Source: Hericium rajendrae (taxonomy: Eukaryota > Basidiomycota > Agaricomycetes > Russulales > Hericiaceae). From it: a stretch of DNA of 64,000 nucleotides. The notes under the pieces were generated by a model, which was given only the letters and a program-made list of their open reading frames with translations, was not told the origin of the DNA and ran no database searches. Where the stretch lies: assembly GCA_033439255.1 (NCBI GenBank), contig CM065889.1:620001-684000 (forward strand), in the 5' to 3' direction. Positions 44,938-56,309 of the stretch are shown one piece after another. The number at the start of each line of letters is the position of its first letter. Within the stretch, counting starts at the first letter, position 1. The position numbers were made by a program, and so were the translations under genes.

Positions 44938-45563
44938 TTAGTCCTCATCTGACCCGGGCTCGTCCTCGCCAGGCCCCGCTTGCGACTGCATTGCGCCCAA
45001 AAGGTCATCGGATTCGCCTTTTGAGCAGCAAGCCTTTGACCTGATAGCAGTTATAAGCCGCAGCGAAGTAAAAGCGTACAAAAACGCACGAATAAGTGTA
45101 TGAATTGCCTGCTGAGTTTCCCTCTCGAGTCTGGAAAGCTTCTTCTCCATCTCTCGCTTGAGATCCCAGTTGGGTCTTTGGGAGCAATATTCAATAAGTC
45201 CTGCAGAATTCGTGAGTAAACAGTGCCACCATGAGACAGAATATCAAACGCACAAGTTCCTGTGCTCTCCTCTCCTCATCTTCAGCGATGATACGCTCTG
45301 CCAGGCCTTCCACCTCCCTCTCAACAGTGTCATCCATCTCAACGTCCTCAACAGTTCGTTTGCGGAGCGTTCGCGTCTCAGGATCGAAGTTTCTCGTGGC
45401 CAGAATCGGCTCTGGGGTTGCCGTACTGTGGAACGTGAATATGTGTTGTCAGCAAGACCATGACTATCTCGTACCTCTCCTCATCAATAGCCTCGCCAGC
45501 CCTCCTCTTCTTCAGTGCAATGAGACGCGCTTTTCGTGCTTCGGACGCTTCAGTCAGAGACAT
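44938..45563 (-). CDS. cwf18: Cwf18/CCDC12 spliceosome-associated protein
   Basis: Small component of the Prp19/NTC-associated active spliceosome. Start ATG 45563 (MSLTEASEARKARLIALKKR). Further exons: ILATRNFDPETRTLRKRTVE, REVEGLAERIIAEDEERRAQ, EL-DLLNIAPK, then RPNWDLKREMEKKLSRLERE, TQQAIHTLIRQRLAAQK and GESDDLLGAMQSQAGPGEDE ending in GSDED. The match to the family is end to end. Two one-base frame breaks lie at A-runs (coding strand): 45177-45179 and 45019-45022; each needs one extra A. Three introns. Such a short essential gene being doubly broken favours sequence error. Confidence 0.87.
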
Positions 45564-45762
45564 AGCGAAATATGATATTTTGAGAGGAGAAAATGAAGGG
45601 AAGCTGGGACTGAATGGACGAGGATGAAGTGCAGGTTCAAGAACGCGTGCCGTAAAAAAGCGTCTCGTGACAGCGTGTCACGATCACCTTTTGAGCGCGT
45701 CCGCTGCTTGCCTTTCGCGTCTACTTCCTGGTCCGAAGGTTTGTTTCTAATTCATCGCCCAT
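45564..45762. promoter_or_regulatory. Compact divergent promoter, cwf18 (-) / GUF1 (+)
   Basis: Only 199 bases separate the two start codons, so regulation is likely shared. Contains the inverted-repeat-like CGTGACAGCGTGTCACG at 45665-45681, with arms CGTGACA and TGTCACG around a 3-base centre. Confidence 0.5.
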
Positions 45763-48579
45763 ATGCTTCAGGCATGGCGTAGTGCATGCCTTCAGGTTAT
45801 CCTCAAGAAGAACAAGTCACCGGTTCTGCTTAATGTTGTGCGACATGCGTCGACCACGGCGAGTGGGAAGGCCGCTGTGCGCACGGAGGATTTCCCTTGC
45901 GAGGTCATTCGGTATGTCGTTCGCGTGCGCATGGGGAATATACTTTTTGATGAACTTGCTTTCTACAGAAACTTTTCGATAATCGCACACATCGGTATGT
46001 GCTTGAGATCCTGGGTCGCGCGTAAGCTAATCCCCGCTCCGTTAAGACCACGGGAAGTCGACATTGGCAGACCGACTTCTAGAGGTAGGAGTCTCTCGGA
46101 GCCGTATCTTCCTCGGTCACTCATACTCTGGCAGATGACTGGTACTATTACCAAGGGACTCAAGGGATCTAATCCGCAGTTCTTGGATAAATTGAAGGTT
46201 GAGCGAGAGCGGGGAATCACCGGTGTGTCATGTCTCAATTTGCATGCAGTCCTATACCGATGATATCATTTTCTAGTCAAGGCGCAGACCGCGAGGTGCG
46301 TCGATAGACTGCAGCGGTGAATAGGCATTGACTACTGTGCAGCATGATTCACAATTACGATGGCGTGAAATACCTTCTCAATCTCATCGACACTCCAGTG
46401 AGTAAATGCGCGACTTTGACATGCTGATTGCCAGGACTCAAATGTGGCTCCTTAGGGTCATGTAGACTTTTCTTGGGAGGTATCACGCTCAATGGCAGCA
46501 TGCCAAGGTGCTCTTCTCTTGGTGGACGCCACGCAGGGTGTGCAGGCGCAGTCCCTGTCCGTTTATCACTCCGCCCGCGAACGCGGCCTAACAATTATAC
46601 CCGTCTTGAATAAGGTGAGTTATATATTGTCAAACATCTTGGCGTAATGTAACTGACAACAAAATAGATTGATCTCCCTGCAGCTCAACCGGAGCGCATT
46701 GCAGCGCAGATTCAAGCTACTTTTGGCATAGATCCCAACGATGTCTTGCCAATATCTGCCAAGACCGGCAAAGGTGTCGATGCCGTTCTACGGGCCATAA
46801 TTGAGCGAATACCAGCGCCTTCTGGTGCACCTGAAGAGAAGCTGAAAGCCTTCCTTTTCGACTCTTCGTGAGTTGTGTGAAAAATAATCCATGCATATAT
46901 TGACGGGTCATCCATAGGTACGATAGATATCGAGGAGTTATTTCATTGGTCAGTGTACAGGATGGTGTTCTACGGAAGGGTGCGTTATATTCCCACATTT
47001 GTGTTCGTCAAGGCGCATGTTTAAAGGCCCCGCAATTGCAGGCGACAAAGTTGCCTCGTATCATACCCGGAAAAAATACGAGGTCACGGATGTCGGAATC
47101 ATGTATCCCGAAGAGGTTTCCACGGCCAAGTTGATGGCTGGCCAGGTTGGCTTCATCGCTTGCAATATGAAACAATCTTCTGAAGGTGTGTGACGTTAGC
47201 ACTGTCCTTGAATCAGGATCCTTACGATGAAAACCAAAGCGCACATCGGCGATACTGTCCATCGGGTTGGCGAGACAGTTGAACCTATGCCTGGTTTCCA
47301 ACTGGCGAAAGCCATGGTGCGCCTATCGCTGTTGAGGTGAAGGATTATTGTTCTTATTTTACTCAGGTTTACGCAGGCATATTCCCTGTTGATAGCAACG
47401 ACTTCGTCAAGCTGGAGGAATCCATCAAACGAGTAAGCGTCAGGTCACGATCTTAACATAGCGACATTCTGACATTTAGCGGTAGCTCACTCTGACAGAT
47501 CGCAGCGTGACTGTGCAACGAGAATCCTCTACGGCTCTAGGTCAAGGCTGTCGGCTGGGCTTCCTAGGGACTTTACACATGGACGTATTCAGACAGCGAT
47601 TGGAAGACGAATACGATGCAAACATCATCATAACTGCGCCCACCGTGCCCTACAAAGGTATGCTGATGTTATCCGTTACATGTGGCAATAATCGTTTAAC
47701 TTGGACGCCAGTCGTGTACAGGGACAGAACAGTGCTCGTCAGCAATCCGACGGAGTTCCCTGACGTGGTAGATACTTCGTCGAGAGTAAAAGAAGTCCAG
47801 GAACCTACAGTCAAGGCCACTATCATCGTGCCAGAAGGTAATTCACACAGTCCTCACTGCAAGCCCGCGGACTAATAACAGCATTGCGTAGAATATCTGG
47901 GTGAGATGATGGATCTCTGCTTCTCTCACAGAGCGGAGGACGTGGATCATCGTTATCTGGATACGTCAGGTGCCGCCAACTCTGCACGCGCCATCCTCAC
48001 ATGCACCATACCGTTGAGCGAGGTCGTCACAGATTTCTTCGATAAACTGAAGAGTCGCAGTTCCGGGTTCGCAAGCTTCGAGTAAGTACGCGTTCCATTC
48101 TATTGTGACGGGCCTGGCTTACCCGCTTCGGCATCTAGCTATGAAGATGCCGGGTACAAAAAAAGCAATCTCGCCAAGGTAAGCAGCTGGCTGGTTGTGA
48201 CATATGCCACGGCTGACAAGTTTCGTGTGAAGATGGTATTTTTACTCAACAACAAGCCCGTCGATGCCTTAGCCTTGATCGTGCACCGCTCTTCCGAACA
48301 GCAGATCGGCAGGGCGTGGGTCAAGAAGCTCCGTGCGTACCAGAGTTCGCACGCGCGTGCTCCTGAAATGGATGACTGATCCTTTGGTGTCATCTTGCAG
48401 ATAAGGTCATCCCTCGGCAGCTGTTCGAGGTCCCCATTCAGGCTGTCATCGGCAAGAAGGTCGTTGCTCGAGAGACACTGTCGGCTAATCGTGCCGATGT
48501 CACTGCGGGTTTGTACGGAGGCCATGTTGAGCGCAAGATGAAGCATTTGGAGAATCAAAGGAAGGAAAACGGCGGATGA
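45763..48579 (+). CDS. GUF1: GUF1/LepA (EF4) translation GTPase, mitochondrial
   Basis: Ribosome-dependent GTPase of mitochondria, thought to back-translocate or ease stalled ribosomes. Start ATG 45763; basic presequence [21 protein letters not shown]1: FSIIAHI joined across an intron to [14 protein letters not shown]2 zone [13 protein letters not shown]3 [15 protein letters not shown]4 [28 protein letters not shown] closes the G domain. Domain II begins [16 protein letters not shown]; then [45 protein letters not shown]4-specific C-terminal region: [40 protein letters not shown]-like block, [20 protein letters not shown] and a Lys-rich end. More than ten introns, all joining in frame. Confidence 0.94.
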
Positions 48580-48976
48580 AGCGGATAGGAAGCGTAGACC
48601 TTCCGCAAGAGGCGTTCTTCGATATATTGAGCACGAAGACTTAATCGACAGCAGTCATTAAGTCATTACTGGAAACCAGACTTTCCATTTACAACCTAGC
48701 ATTCCTAATTGGCTGGCTAGCCTGGAGTTCCATCAATCACAATGATGCAGACCGGCCCGCTATCTGATATCCTCGTAAAGACCATACGGACAGGTCTCGT
48801 CGACGCCGAGGTATGGACGGCTGCCTAGTGTTCTCGGACAACTGAATGGAAGAATCTGAATAGCTGGTTGACAAACGGTGAGATTGAATCACAATGCTGG
48901 TAACTTAATAGATGGTAACACGTATCGCTACAATGTGGAAAAATGGGACAAACTCTAGCAAGATTCTAAGATACAG
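48580..48976. other. Intergenic between convergent genes
   Basis: 3' regions of GUF1 (+) and eIF2B-beta (-). No gene seen. Confidence 0.5.
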
Positions 48977-50444
48977 CTACAGATCGTTGACCTCATCGCC
49001 ATAGGATTCCTTGACCAGTCTACAAAATGTAGATGTCAGCATCCCAAATAATATGCAAGCCATTTCTCGCAGCAAGCTCACCTGTAGACAGAAGCTGGTG
49101 GATGATCGCCACTGAAAGCAAGTCAGTCACTAAATTAAATACGTCATGAACTAAAGCTGGCCGAGACTTACTCATTCGTGATGTATACATCGACCAACTC
49201 TGGTCTGACATAGTCGTAGTAGGGGCTGATAACGTCCACTTTGTCCACCAGTTCACCCTCTTCAAACCCAAGCACGCTGCTTGGGTCGGTAAAATCCAAT
49301 GCCGCATAGTCGTGATATAAATTCCATAGCGGGGTCAGCTTGAATTGCCCTGCGCACACCACGACCGGCGTGCTGTGCGCTTTGGCAGCATTTGCGGCGA
49401 GGAGTGAGCCGCTCAGGGCGTACATGCCTCCGTTCGCGAGGATGGTATGCGCGCCGAGGATGACTTTGTTGACGCGGGACATAAGGGCATAAATTGAAGA
49501 GTCAGGGACGAGGAAAGTTGAGATTCCTGATGAGGATAGCGATGCAGCGATGTCATGGCCGCCATAGCTTTATGCGACACGGATGCATTAGCAACAACGC
49601 GATGACGATACGGAGTGAGGAGCCTTACGTAGGTCCGCTTTCGGCCACGATGACGGTAAAATTGCGGTAATGAGCTGCAGACTTCAGAAACGCTTCCACT
49701 GTTCTTGACTTGCCAATGGTCAGTATGATTTCACTGAATATGTCGATGAGCAAGAGTGGTCAAGGACGCCAGATCATGAAAAGCGCACTCGGAATGTATG
49801 TGATCCTTCGCACTTTTTGAAATGTTATCGTATACCGTCTCGAGTTCGTCAAGGACGTCTTGAATTGCCTCCATCAGCACCGGCTTCAACGTCCTCGCGA
49901 ATGAATCCGGATCATCCGGATCGTTCTCCTTGAGAACCAAAGCCGACTCATTCTTCTGCGTCGTGACCTGCTTTCGGGGCTGGCCCTGCAGCATAAATGT
50001 CGCGATAGAAAAGTTGGCTGTGGAGGTAGAAGCAGAACCCTTGGACGCATTGTTGTACTCTTCGCGCAGAAGATGAGTAGTTTGCGGACAGTGTTTCCAA
50101 CGGAGTGTTCTGATATTATTCTGATGAGATACGTCTGTACATGAACGTGTATCCAGGAATGATGAACACCTTTCGGCTGAGCTTCACTGAGCTTCCTGCC
50201 TACGCTCCGAATGATCTCCACCAACTGGTCGATGTTTTGGAAGCGCGCTCTTGAGATGACCTGTCGCAACACAGCGACTGTCTCCAAAGCTGCGGTTCGC
50301 GAGCCCAGGACTTGCCTGTAGAAATCATCTTATTGATTACGGTGCATATCTACTGAATGAATCCCTGACTCACCGTCTCCGGAGTTTCGCTGCTAGCGCC
50401 TCTATCGCGCGCTGACTGGCTGGGTTTGGGACATCAAGAGGCAT
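48977..50444 (-). CDS. GCD7: eIF2B subunit beta (translation initiation guanine-exchange factor)
   Basis: Regulatory subunit of the decameric exchange factor for eIF2, sensing eIF2-alpha phosphorylation. Start ATG 50442-50444 ([20 protein letters not shown]). N-terminal helices: [37 protein letters not shown]-like block, [23 protein letters not shown]-terminal Rossmann-like half: [75 protein letters not shown] and the closing SYGDEVNDL before TAG at 48977-48979. About six introns. One frame break near 50075 (a missing base in [15 protein letters not shown]) interrupts an otherwise perfect match. Confidence 0.92.
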
Positions 50445-50756
50445 TGTGAGGATAGGACGCCTTAGGTCGAGAAAATGATGAGATAAAGGCCCTAGTCGTG
50501 TTGTTGGAATTTCGAGATCTTGACTTCAGTGGGTAAGGGGAAAGCGTGACAAGTGCATTAGTAGAGTCACACAGTAGTCACATTAGCCGCTCGACACTGC
50601 TCCGGGGTCAGAAATTCAACTTGCATGGACTTCACGGAAATGCTATGCAACATCCAAGTGTGATTGTAACGGATCTCTAGTTCAACATATCATTTTTTAC
50701 ATTTTGAGTACATTCCATCTAAATTGACTCAGTAAATCGCCCGAGGATAAGTAGCC
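50445..50756. other. Intergenic: eIF2B-beta upstream, tryptophan synthase 3' region
   Basis: 312 bases between two minus-strand genes; no gene seen. Confidence 0.5.
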
Positions 50757-53454
50757 TCAGTTCGTGGTATCCTCCACGTGTGTGGAAACATGCCAATCGA
50801 GGATGTCCGCCCATTTTCCAGGGAGCAGCTGGGAGATTTGCTCCACATCCTTGTCACCTCTACCCGACAGACACTATATAATAGATTAGATTGAGCTGGG
50901 ATCGACGGGGAAACAGGCACGCACGATGACAATGTCCTTGTCCGCAGGCAATGTTCCAGCCAGCCGGACACCTTCCCAGATTGCGTGTGAGGACTCGAGG
51001 GCTGTGTCCCATGTCAGCTAGTGCCGACCAGCAATTGTAAGTCCTACTTACCGGGAATGATGCCCTCCAACTGAGTCAGCATCCTGAATCCCCGCAGAGC
51101 CTCCTCGTCCGTCGCAACTACATATTCCGCTCTGCCGGAGTCCTTCAACCAAGCATGCTCGGGGCCGACGCCGGGATAATCCAAACCGGCGCTGATGGAG
51201 TGCGTCTCGATGATCTGACCAACCGGAGATTGCAGGATGTATGTCCGCACACCGTGCAATACTCCCGGCTGGCCCATCGACAAAGTGGCACTATGCCGAT
51301 CTCCATTGAGACCTATTCACAAAATATCAATAGGGCAGTCGCTGGCGTTTAAACCACAGGGTACTTACCTTCGCCACCAGCCTCGACTCCAATGAGTCGT
51401 ACGCTTTTGTCCGGAATGAAATCGAAGAAGCTACCGATTGCGTTGCTGCCGCCGCCGACGCAGGCTACCACGACATCTGGAAGCTTTCCTGCGGCCTCCC
51501 GCAGTTGTGACTTCATCTCCTTCCCGATCACACGCTGGAAGTCGCGAACGATGGTTGGGAAAGGATGGGGTCCGATGGCAGAACCAACGAGGTAATGTGT
51601 CGTGGAAAGGTTCGTCACCCAGTCACGCATCGCCTCATTGACAGCGTCTTTCAAGGTGCAAGAACCAGAATGTACAGGGATCACCTTGATAACAAGTCAG
51701 TCGAACGTCTCCATGTCATGTCAGATAGTTTGCCACCTTTGCGCCAAGCATCTGAATACGGAAGACGTTCAAGGCCTGCCGCCGGACATCTTCCGCGCCC
51801 ATATAGATAACGCATTCCAGGCCAAATTTGGCGCAAACGGTCGCAGTCGCTACGCCGTGCTGGCCAGCACCGGTCTCTGCGATAATGCGTGTTTTGCCGA
51901 TTCTCCGAGCCAGCAGGATCTAAGACGATGTCAAGAATCGAATAGCACCGAGTAGCGGACTACACACCTGTCCAATTGCGTTATTGATTTTATGTGAACC
52001 GGTGTGGTTCCTAGAAGTCGATTGTCAAAGGGAAGCCCCCAGAATGAAAGATGACAGCTACGTACAAATCTTCACGCTTCAACCAGATTTTAGCACCGCC
52101 AGCATGCTTGGTCAATTTATCTGCGTAGTAAAGGTTTGATGGTCGGTTCATGTACCCAAAGAGACCTTCCCATTCTTTCCAGAACTCCGGATCCGCCATT
52201 GCCGACTTGTGAGCCTCCTCCAGCTCGATGAGACAATCCCAGAGTGCCTCCGGAACATATTGTCCACCATACTGACCAAAGCGAGCGGGAAGCACGTTGT
52301 GGTCAGCGGGGGCTCCATTAGCTTTTGCCTCGGCTGAAGGGGTGGTAGGCTGGGATGGGGCGTACGTCCGCTTTTTGAAAGGCTGGCCCTTGAGGGTCAG
52401 CTTACGGACATATGCCTCGACATGTTCTGCAACCTTGTCGGGCGGTGCTTGTTTCATAATTGACACGAGTCTGCTTCCAACGACAACGCCTTCTGCGCCG
52501 GCATCTGCGACTGTGTCAACGTGTTCGCGGGTGGAGATGCCAAAACCGACGGCAAGAGGAACGGAAGCGTACTCCTTGACACGTGAGATGATGGCCGGGA
52601 GTGCTGTGTTCATGGCTACTTTGTCCGATGATCCAGTCGTTCCCATCTGCTCGGACAGCAGATGTGATGAGAGTCATTCGGAAACAGGTTGAACGCATCT
52701 TACCTTCGAGACGACGTAGATGAAAGAGTCGGCGATGGAGGAAAGGAATTTAATGCGGTTAAGGGTTGTTGAGGGGGCGATGAGAGGTACATAGGAGATG
52801 CTGCGCTCAGATGTTGAGATGAAGCTGCGAGTGATGGACGGTCTACTATCTTACCTAGCTTTAGTGCATTTTTCGCGGAATGTAAGAGCTTCCTCTGGTG
52901 GAAGATCAACCACGATGAATCCATTCGCACCAGCTTCAGCAGCGTCTTGGATAGCCTTGTCCTCGCCATAAGCAAGGATGGGGTTATAGTAACCTACAAG
53001 GAGTTATAGACCAACGTTTTAGTGCGTAGGGAGAAACGACACACCCATAAGGAGAACAGGGGAAGCCAGGCCCTTGGAACGCGCCTCTCGAAGTATGCCC
53101 AGACAGGTAGCATAGTCGACATTGTTTTTCAGGGCAACCTGAGTGACAAAGCGGGATGAATAACAGTACCCGATCCTGAGCAGCCGTACACACATTGTTG
53201 GTCTGCTGAATCGCGGGCCCATCTGCCATGGGATCGGAGAAAGGTACTCCGAGCTCAATAATATCTGCACCTCCCTCCTGCATAGCAAGCAGAATAGGTA
53301 TGGTATCCTGGACTGTTGGATAGCCGGCAGTCACGAAAGTGACCAAAGCGGGCGCACCCTACAGCCGTAGTACTTGAGCATACAAACACATTTCTGCAAA
53401 ATGGCTACGAACCTCTTTTGCTTTCTGTGCGAAAACCCGTTTGATAGCGTCCAT
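50757..53454 (-). CDS. TRP5: Bifunctional tryptophan synthase (alpha-beta fusion)
   Basis: Converts indole-3-glycerol phosphate and serine to tryptophan. Start ATG 53452-53454 ([14 protein letters not shown]). Alpha domain: [30 protein letters not shown] (catalytic Glu/Asp), [79 protein letters not shown]. Linker [12 protein letters not shown]. Beta domain: [45 protein letters not shown] then [14 protein letters not shown] with the PLP lysine, [48 protein letters not shown]-type block, [13 protein letters not shown]. Order alpha then beta in one chain is the fungal arrangement. More than ten introns; no frame breaks. Confidence 0.95.
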
Positions 53455-53684
53455 GGCGAGGTGTGGTTGCTGGCAAGACGTACGGTGCTCAGTGACTCGA
53501 GACGGAAGACTTTATAACTGAGATCTGCCGCCTGCGCGAGTCAATTATGGCGTCGGTTAGATAACCACGTGGTTATCTCGCATCAGATCTTAGCGCCAAG
53601 TTGACAGCCTGGCATCTGAAACCGAGTGTTCTCCTTCTCAGTTACGACCTTGCGACCTTTGTCTCGCTGGCACTTTGCGACAGG
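53455..53684. promoter_or_regulatory. Compact divergent promoter, TRP5 (-) / asparaginase (+)
   Basis: 230 bases separate the two ATGs. Both genes act in amino-acid metabolism, so shared control is possible. A near-palindrome AACCACGTGGTT (53562-53573) contains an E-box CACGTG, a bHLH-type site. Confidence 0.55.
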
Positions 53685-56170
53685 ATGGATTTTGCCCAAG
53701 CATCTGATGAATCAAAGGTACTGATCATCTACACAGGCGGGACCATCGGAATGCTGGTCGGACCACAAGGCTATGTCCCCGAGCCCTACTTCCTCACTGA
53801 GACGCTCCGTAGTCAAGCGCGTTTTCACGACCCACTACAAGATTCTTTGTTCTCGAATGCAGCATCCGTGGATGGATTTCGTCAATGGAATAGCCGGTCT
53901 ACCAGCGGAAGGTCCAGCCCGCTCGACGGACAGTTCCCTGCGGCACCCGTATCTGCACATTCAACTCTCCTTGTCAGATCAGCTCACCCCATTGGCGTGC
54001 CTGTGGGACTTTCTTTGCCTGAGCAGCATCATTTATCAAAATACTCGGCGTGTCGAAAGGTGTCTGATGATCTCTACGAATCATATGTTCCCGCGCTCGT
54101 CACACCTCGCAGTGCAGCGCCAGACGGAGACGGGAAACGTATTCGATATGCAGTCTTGGAGGTGATATGCTACCGCAGTTCTTCGTATTGCACATACTGA
54201 GGTGACCCATCCTGTCGATTGCAGTGGAACCCATTGCTAGATAGCAGCAACATTGATATAGACGGTAATCAAAGAGGCGTTGTCCATTTAAGACAATCAC
54301 TAACTCTGCACATGTTCAGCTCAGATTGGATCCGCATTGCGACAGAGATAGAGCTGAATTACTATCTTTTCGACGCGTTCGTGATCCTGCACGGCACAGA
54401 CACGATGGCATACACATCCAGTGCCTTGAGCTTCCTGCTTGAAGATCTTGGAAAGACCGTGGTATGCTCGATCTTTGCTCCGTACAAGCGAGGTCATTGC
54501 TCACCTCGTACAGATAGTGACGGCGCCCAGATACCCCTTTCTCAACTGAGGAACGATGCTGTAGACAATTTCCTCGGTGCTTTAGTGATTGCCGGCTATT
54601 ATATTATTCCAGGTATCACCACTGCTCATCTGTGTCTCTACATTTCTGACACGCATCAAAGAATGCTCTTTGTTTTTCAACCATACCCTGTTTCGAGGAA
54701 ACAGAGTGTCGAAAGTATCATCTCATGATTTGAATGCTTTCACCAGTCCCAACTTTCCTCCTTTGGTTAATGGTAATGTCTGATACACAACATGTGGATG
54801 GACTCGATTGATTGGGTTTACATAGTTGGCATCGACATCGTCCTGAATCGGAATGAGATGATCAGGCAAACTAGCTTACGAAGGTTCAGAGCCCACAAAG
54901 GTGTGTCTCATCAACGCGTGGAATTGATTTTAGTTCTAATTCAGGTTGATGAAGAAATGAGTCCTCATGTCGGTCAGTCTCACAGGATGCGATAAATATT
55001 GAAACCGCATCTCAATCAGCCGAACAGCGACCTTGCGACTTTTCCCGGGCATCACAGCAGCAACCGTGCGCGCCTTCGTAGCACCTCCCGTGAAAGGTGT
55101 CGTGCTTGAAACATTCGGTGCGGGAAACGCACCACAGCGCAAAGATCTGATGGACACGCTGCGTGAAGCGTGCGACCGCGGCGTGGTCATTGTCGCCATC
55201 AGCCAGTGTGCAAAGGGATCTGTTTCAGATGCATATGAGACGGGGAGGACGCTCCTGCAGGCGGGAGTTGTTCCGGGCGGTGATATGACACCTGAGGTTG
55301 GTTTCATCTGATATTTATTCTCACAGACAATTGATCACTGACTCCGTGTTTCCGTCGTCTACAGAGCGCGCTGACCAAACTGGGTTATCTCCTCTCGAAG
55401 CCCGAGCTGAGCCCCGCCGAAGTGCGCAGCCTCATAGGGATGTCCCTGCGGGGCGAGCTCACGCGCCCGTCCGGCTTCGAGCCGCGGAAAGACAAGTTAG
55501 AAGAAAACTTGCAAAACATCGAAGGCGTGCTCTCCCGCGTAGTCCGTCTCTCCCAGTCCGCGCCATCGCAGACACCGCAAATCATCGTGTCGGAAGCCGT
55601 AGATGAGTCCGCGAAGGATGCCGCGGCGTCTTGGTCCTGGACCGCAGCGGACGCAACGTCAACCGAGGGCGCGCTGTTCGCGTTCCTGATCCACCTCGCG
55701 GCGGCAGCCGACAATCTCGAAGGGCTGATGTTCTGTCTAAACTCTGACAGCTCCGAAATCGTAAATTGTATGAATCCGGCATCTGGCCGTGCGCCCCTGC
55801 ATGTCGCTGCGCTGAACGGGAGCGTGAAATGTGTGGAAGCTTTGCTCGCAGTTGGCGCGCTGGTTCACCTGCGCGATAGCCTTGGACATACGGCACTCTA
55901 CTATGTGCGTGCCGCTTGTTTTTGCTGGCTAGAAGTCGTGGAGTGACGCTGTTGTAGGCTGCTCGCCAGCGCCATGAAGCTGCGGTATCGATGCTCATCA
56001 AGGCAGGTGCAAGTCTGGGAGGCGTCGATGTAGAGGGAGGGTATGCTTCATTGGCTGTCAAGAAGGCGGTTCTCAACGGAGACGAGAGGGCATTGAAGAT
56101 TTGGGAGAGTGCAGGCATTGATACACACAGTAGACAGCCACCTGCAGGTCAGACTGGTCAAAATACATGA
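53685..56170 (+). CDS. Cytosolic type L-asparaginase with C-terminal ankyrin repeats
   Basis: Hydrolyses asparagine to aspartate and ammonia. Start ATG 53685 (MDFAQASDESK). Active-site strings: VLIIYTGGTIGM (first catalytic Thr) and FVILHGTDTMAYTSSALSF (second Thr with Asp). Then IVTGAQIPLSQLRNDAVDNF, split by an intron; ALVIAGYYIIPECSLFFNHT; FRGNRVSKVSSHDLNAFTSP; C-terminal asparaginase half TFPGITAATVRAFVAPPVKG, VVLETFGAGNAP, GVVIVAISQCAKGSVS. After LTKLGYLLSKPELSPAEVRS come ankyrin repeats: GRAPLHVAALNGSVKCVEAL, VHLRDSLGHTALYY, RQRHEAAVSMLIKAGASLGG. This type I asparaginase-ankyrin layout is also known in animals and other fungi. A Ser/Pro-rich insert (residues 65-115) follows the first catalytic region. 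About ten introns, frames intact. Confidence 0.92.
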
Positions 56171-56309
56171 ACGTTCAGCCCTCCAAAGGTATACAACATA
56201 TGATAAAAAAATTCTCTCAGATCAAGGCAATTAAGTTAAAAGACCCAACGCAGCGGAAGAGATGAAGCATTGAAGCGCAAGATGAGATAAATTGATCCGC
56301 TCATCAGGA
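56171..56309. other. Short intergenic between convergent genes
   Basis: 139 bases holding both 3' ends; TAA-rich. No gene. Confidence 0.5.
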
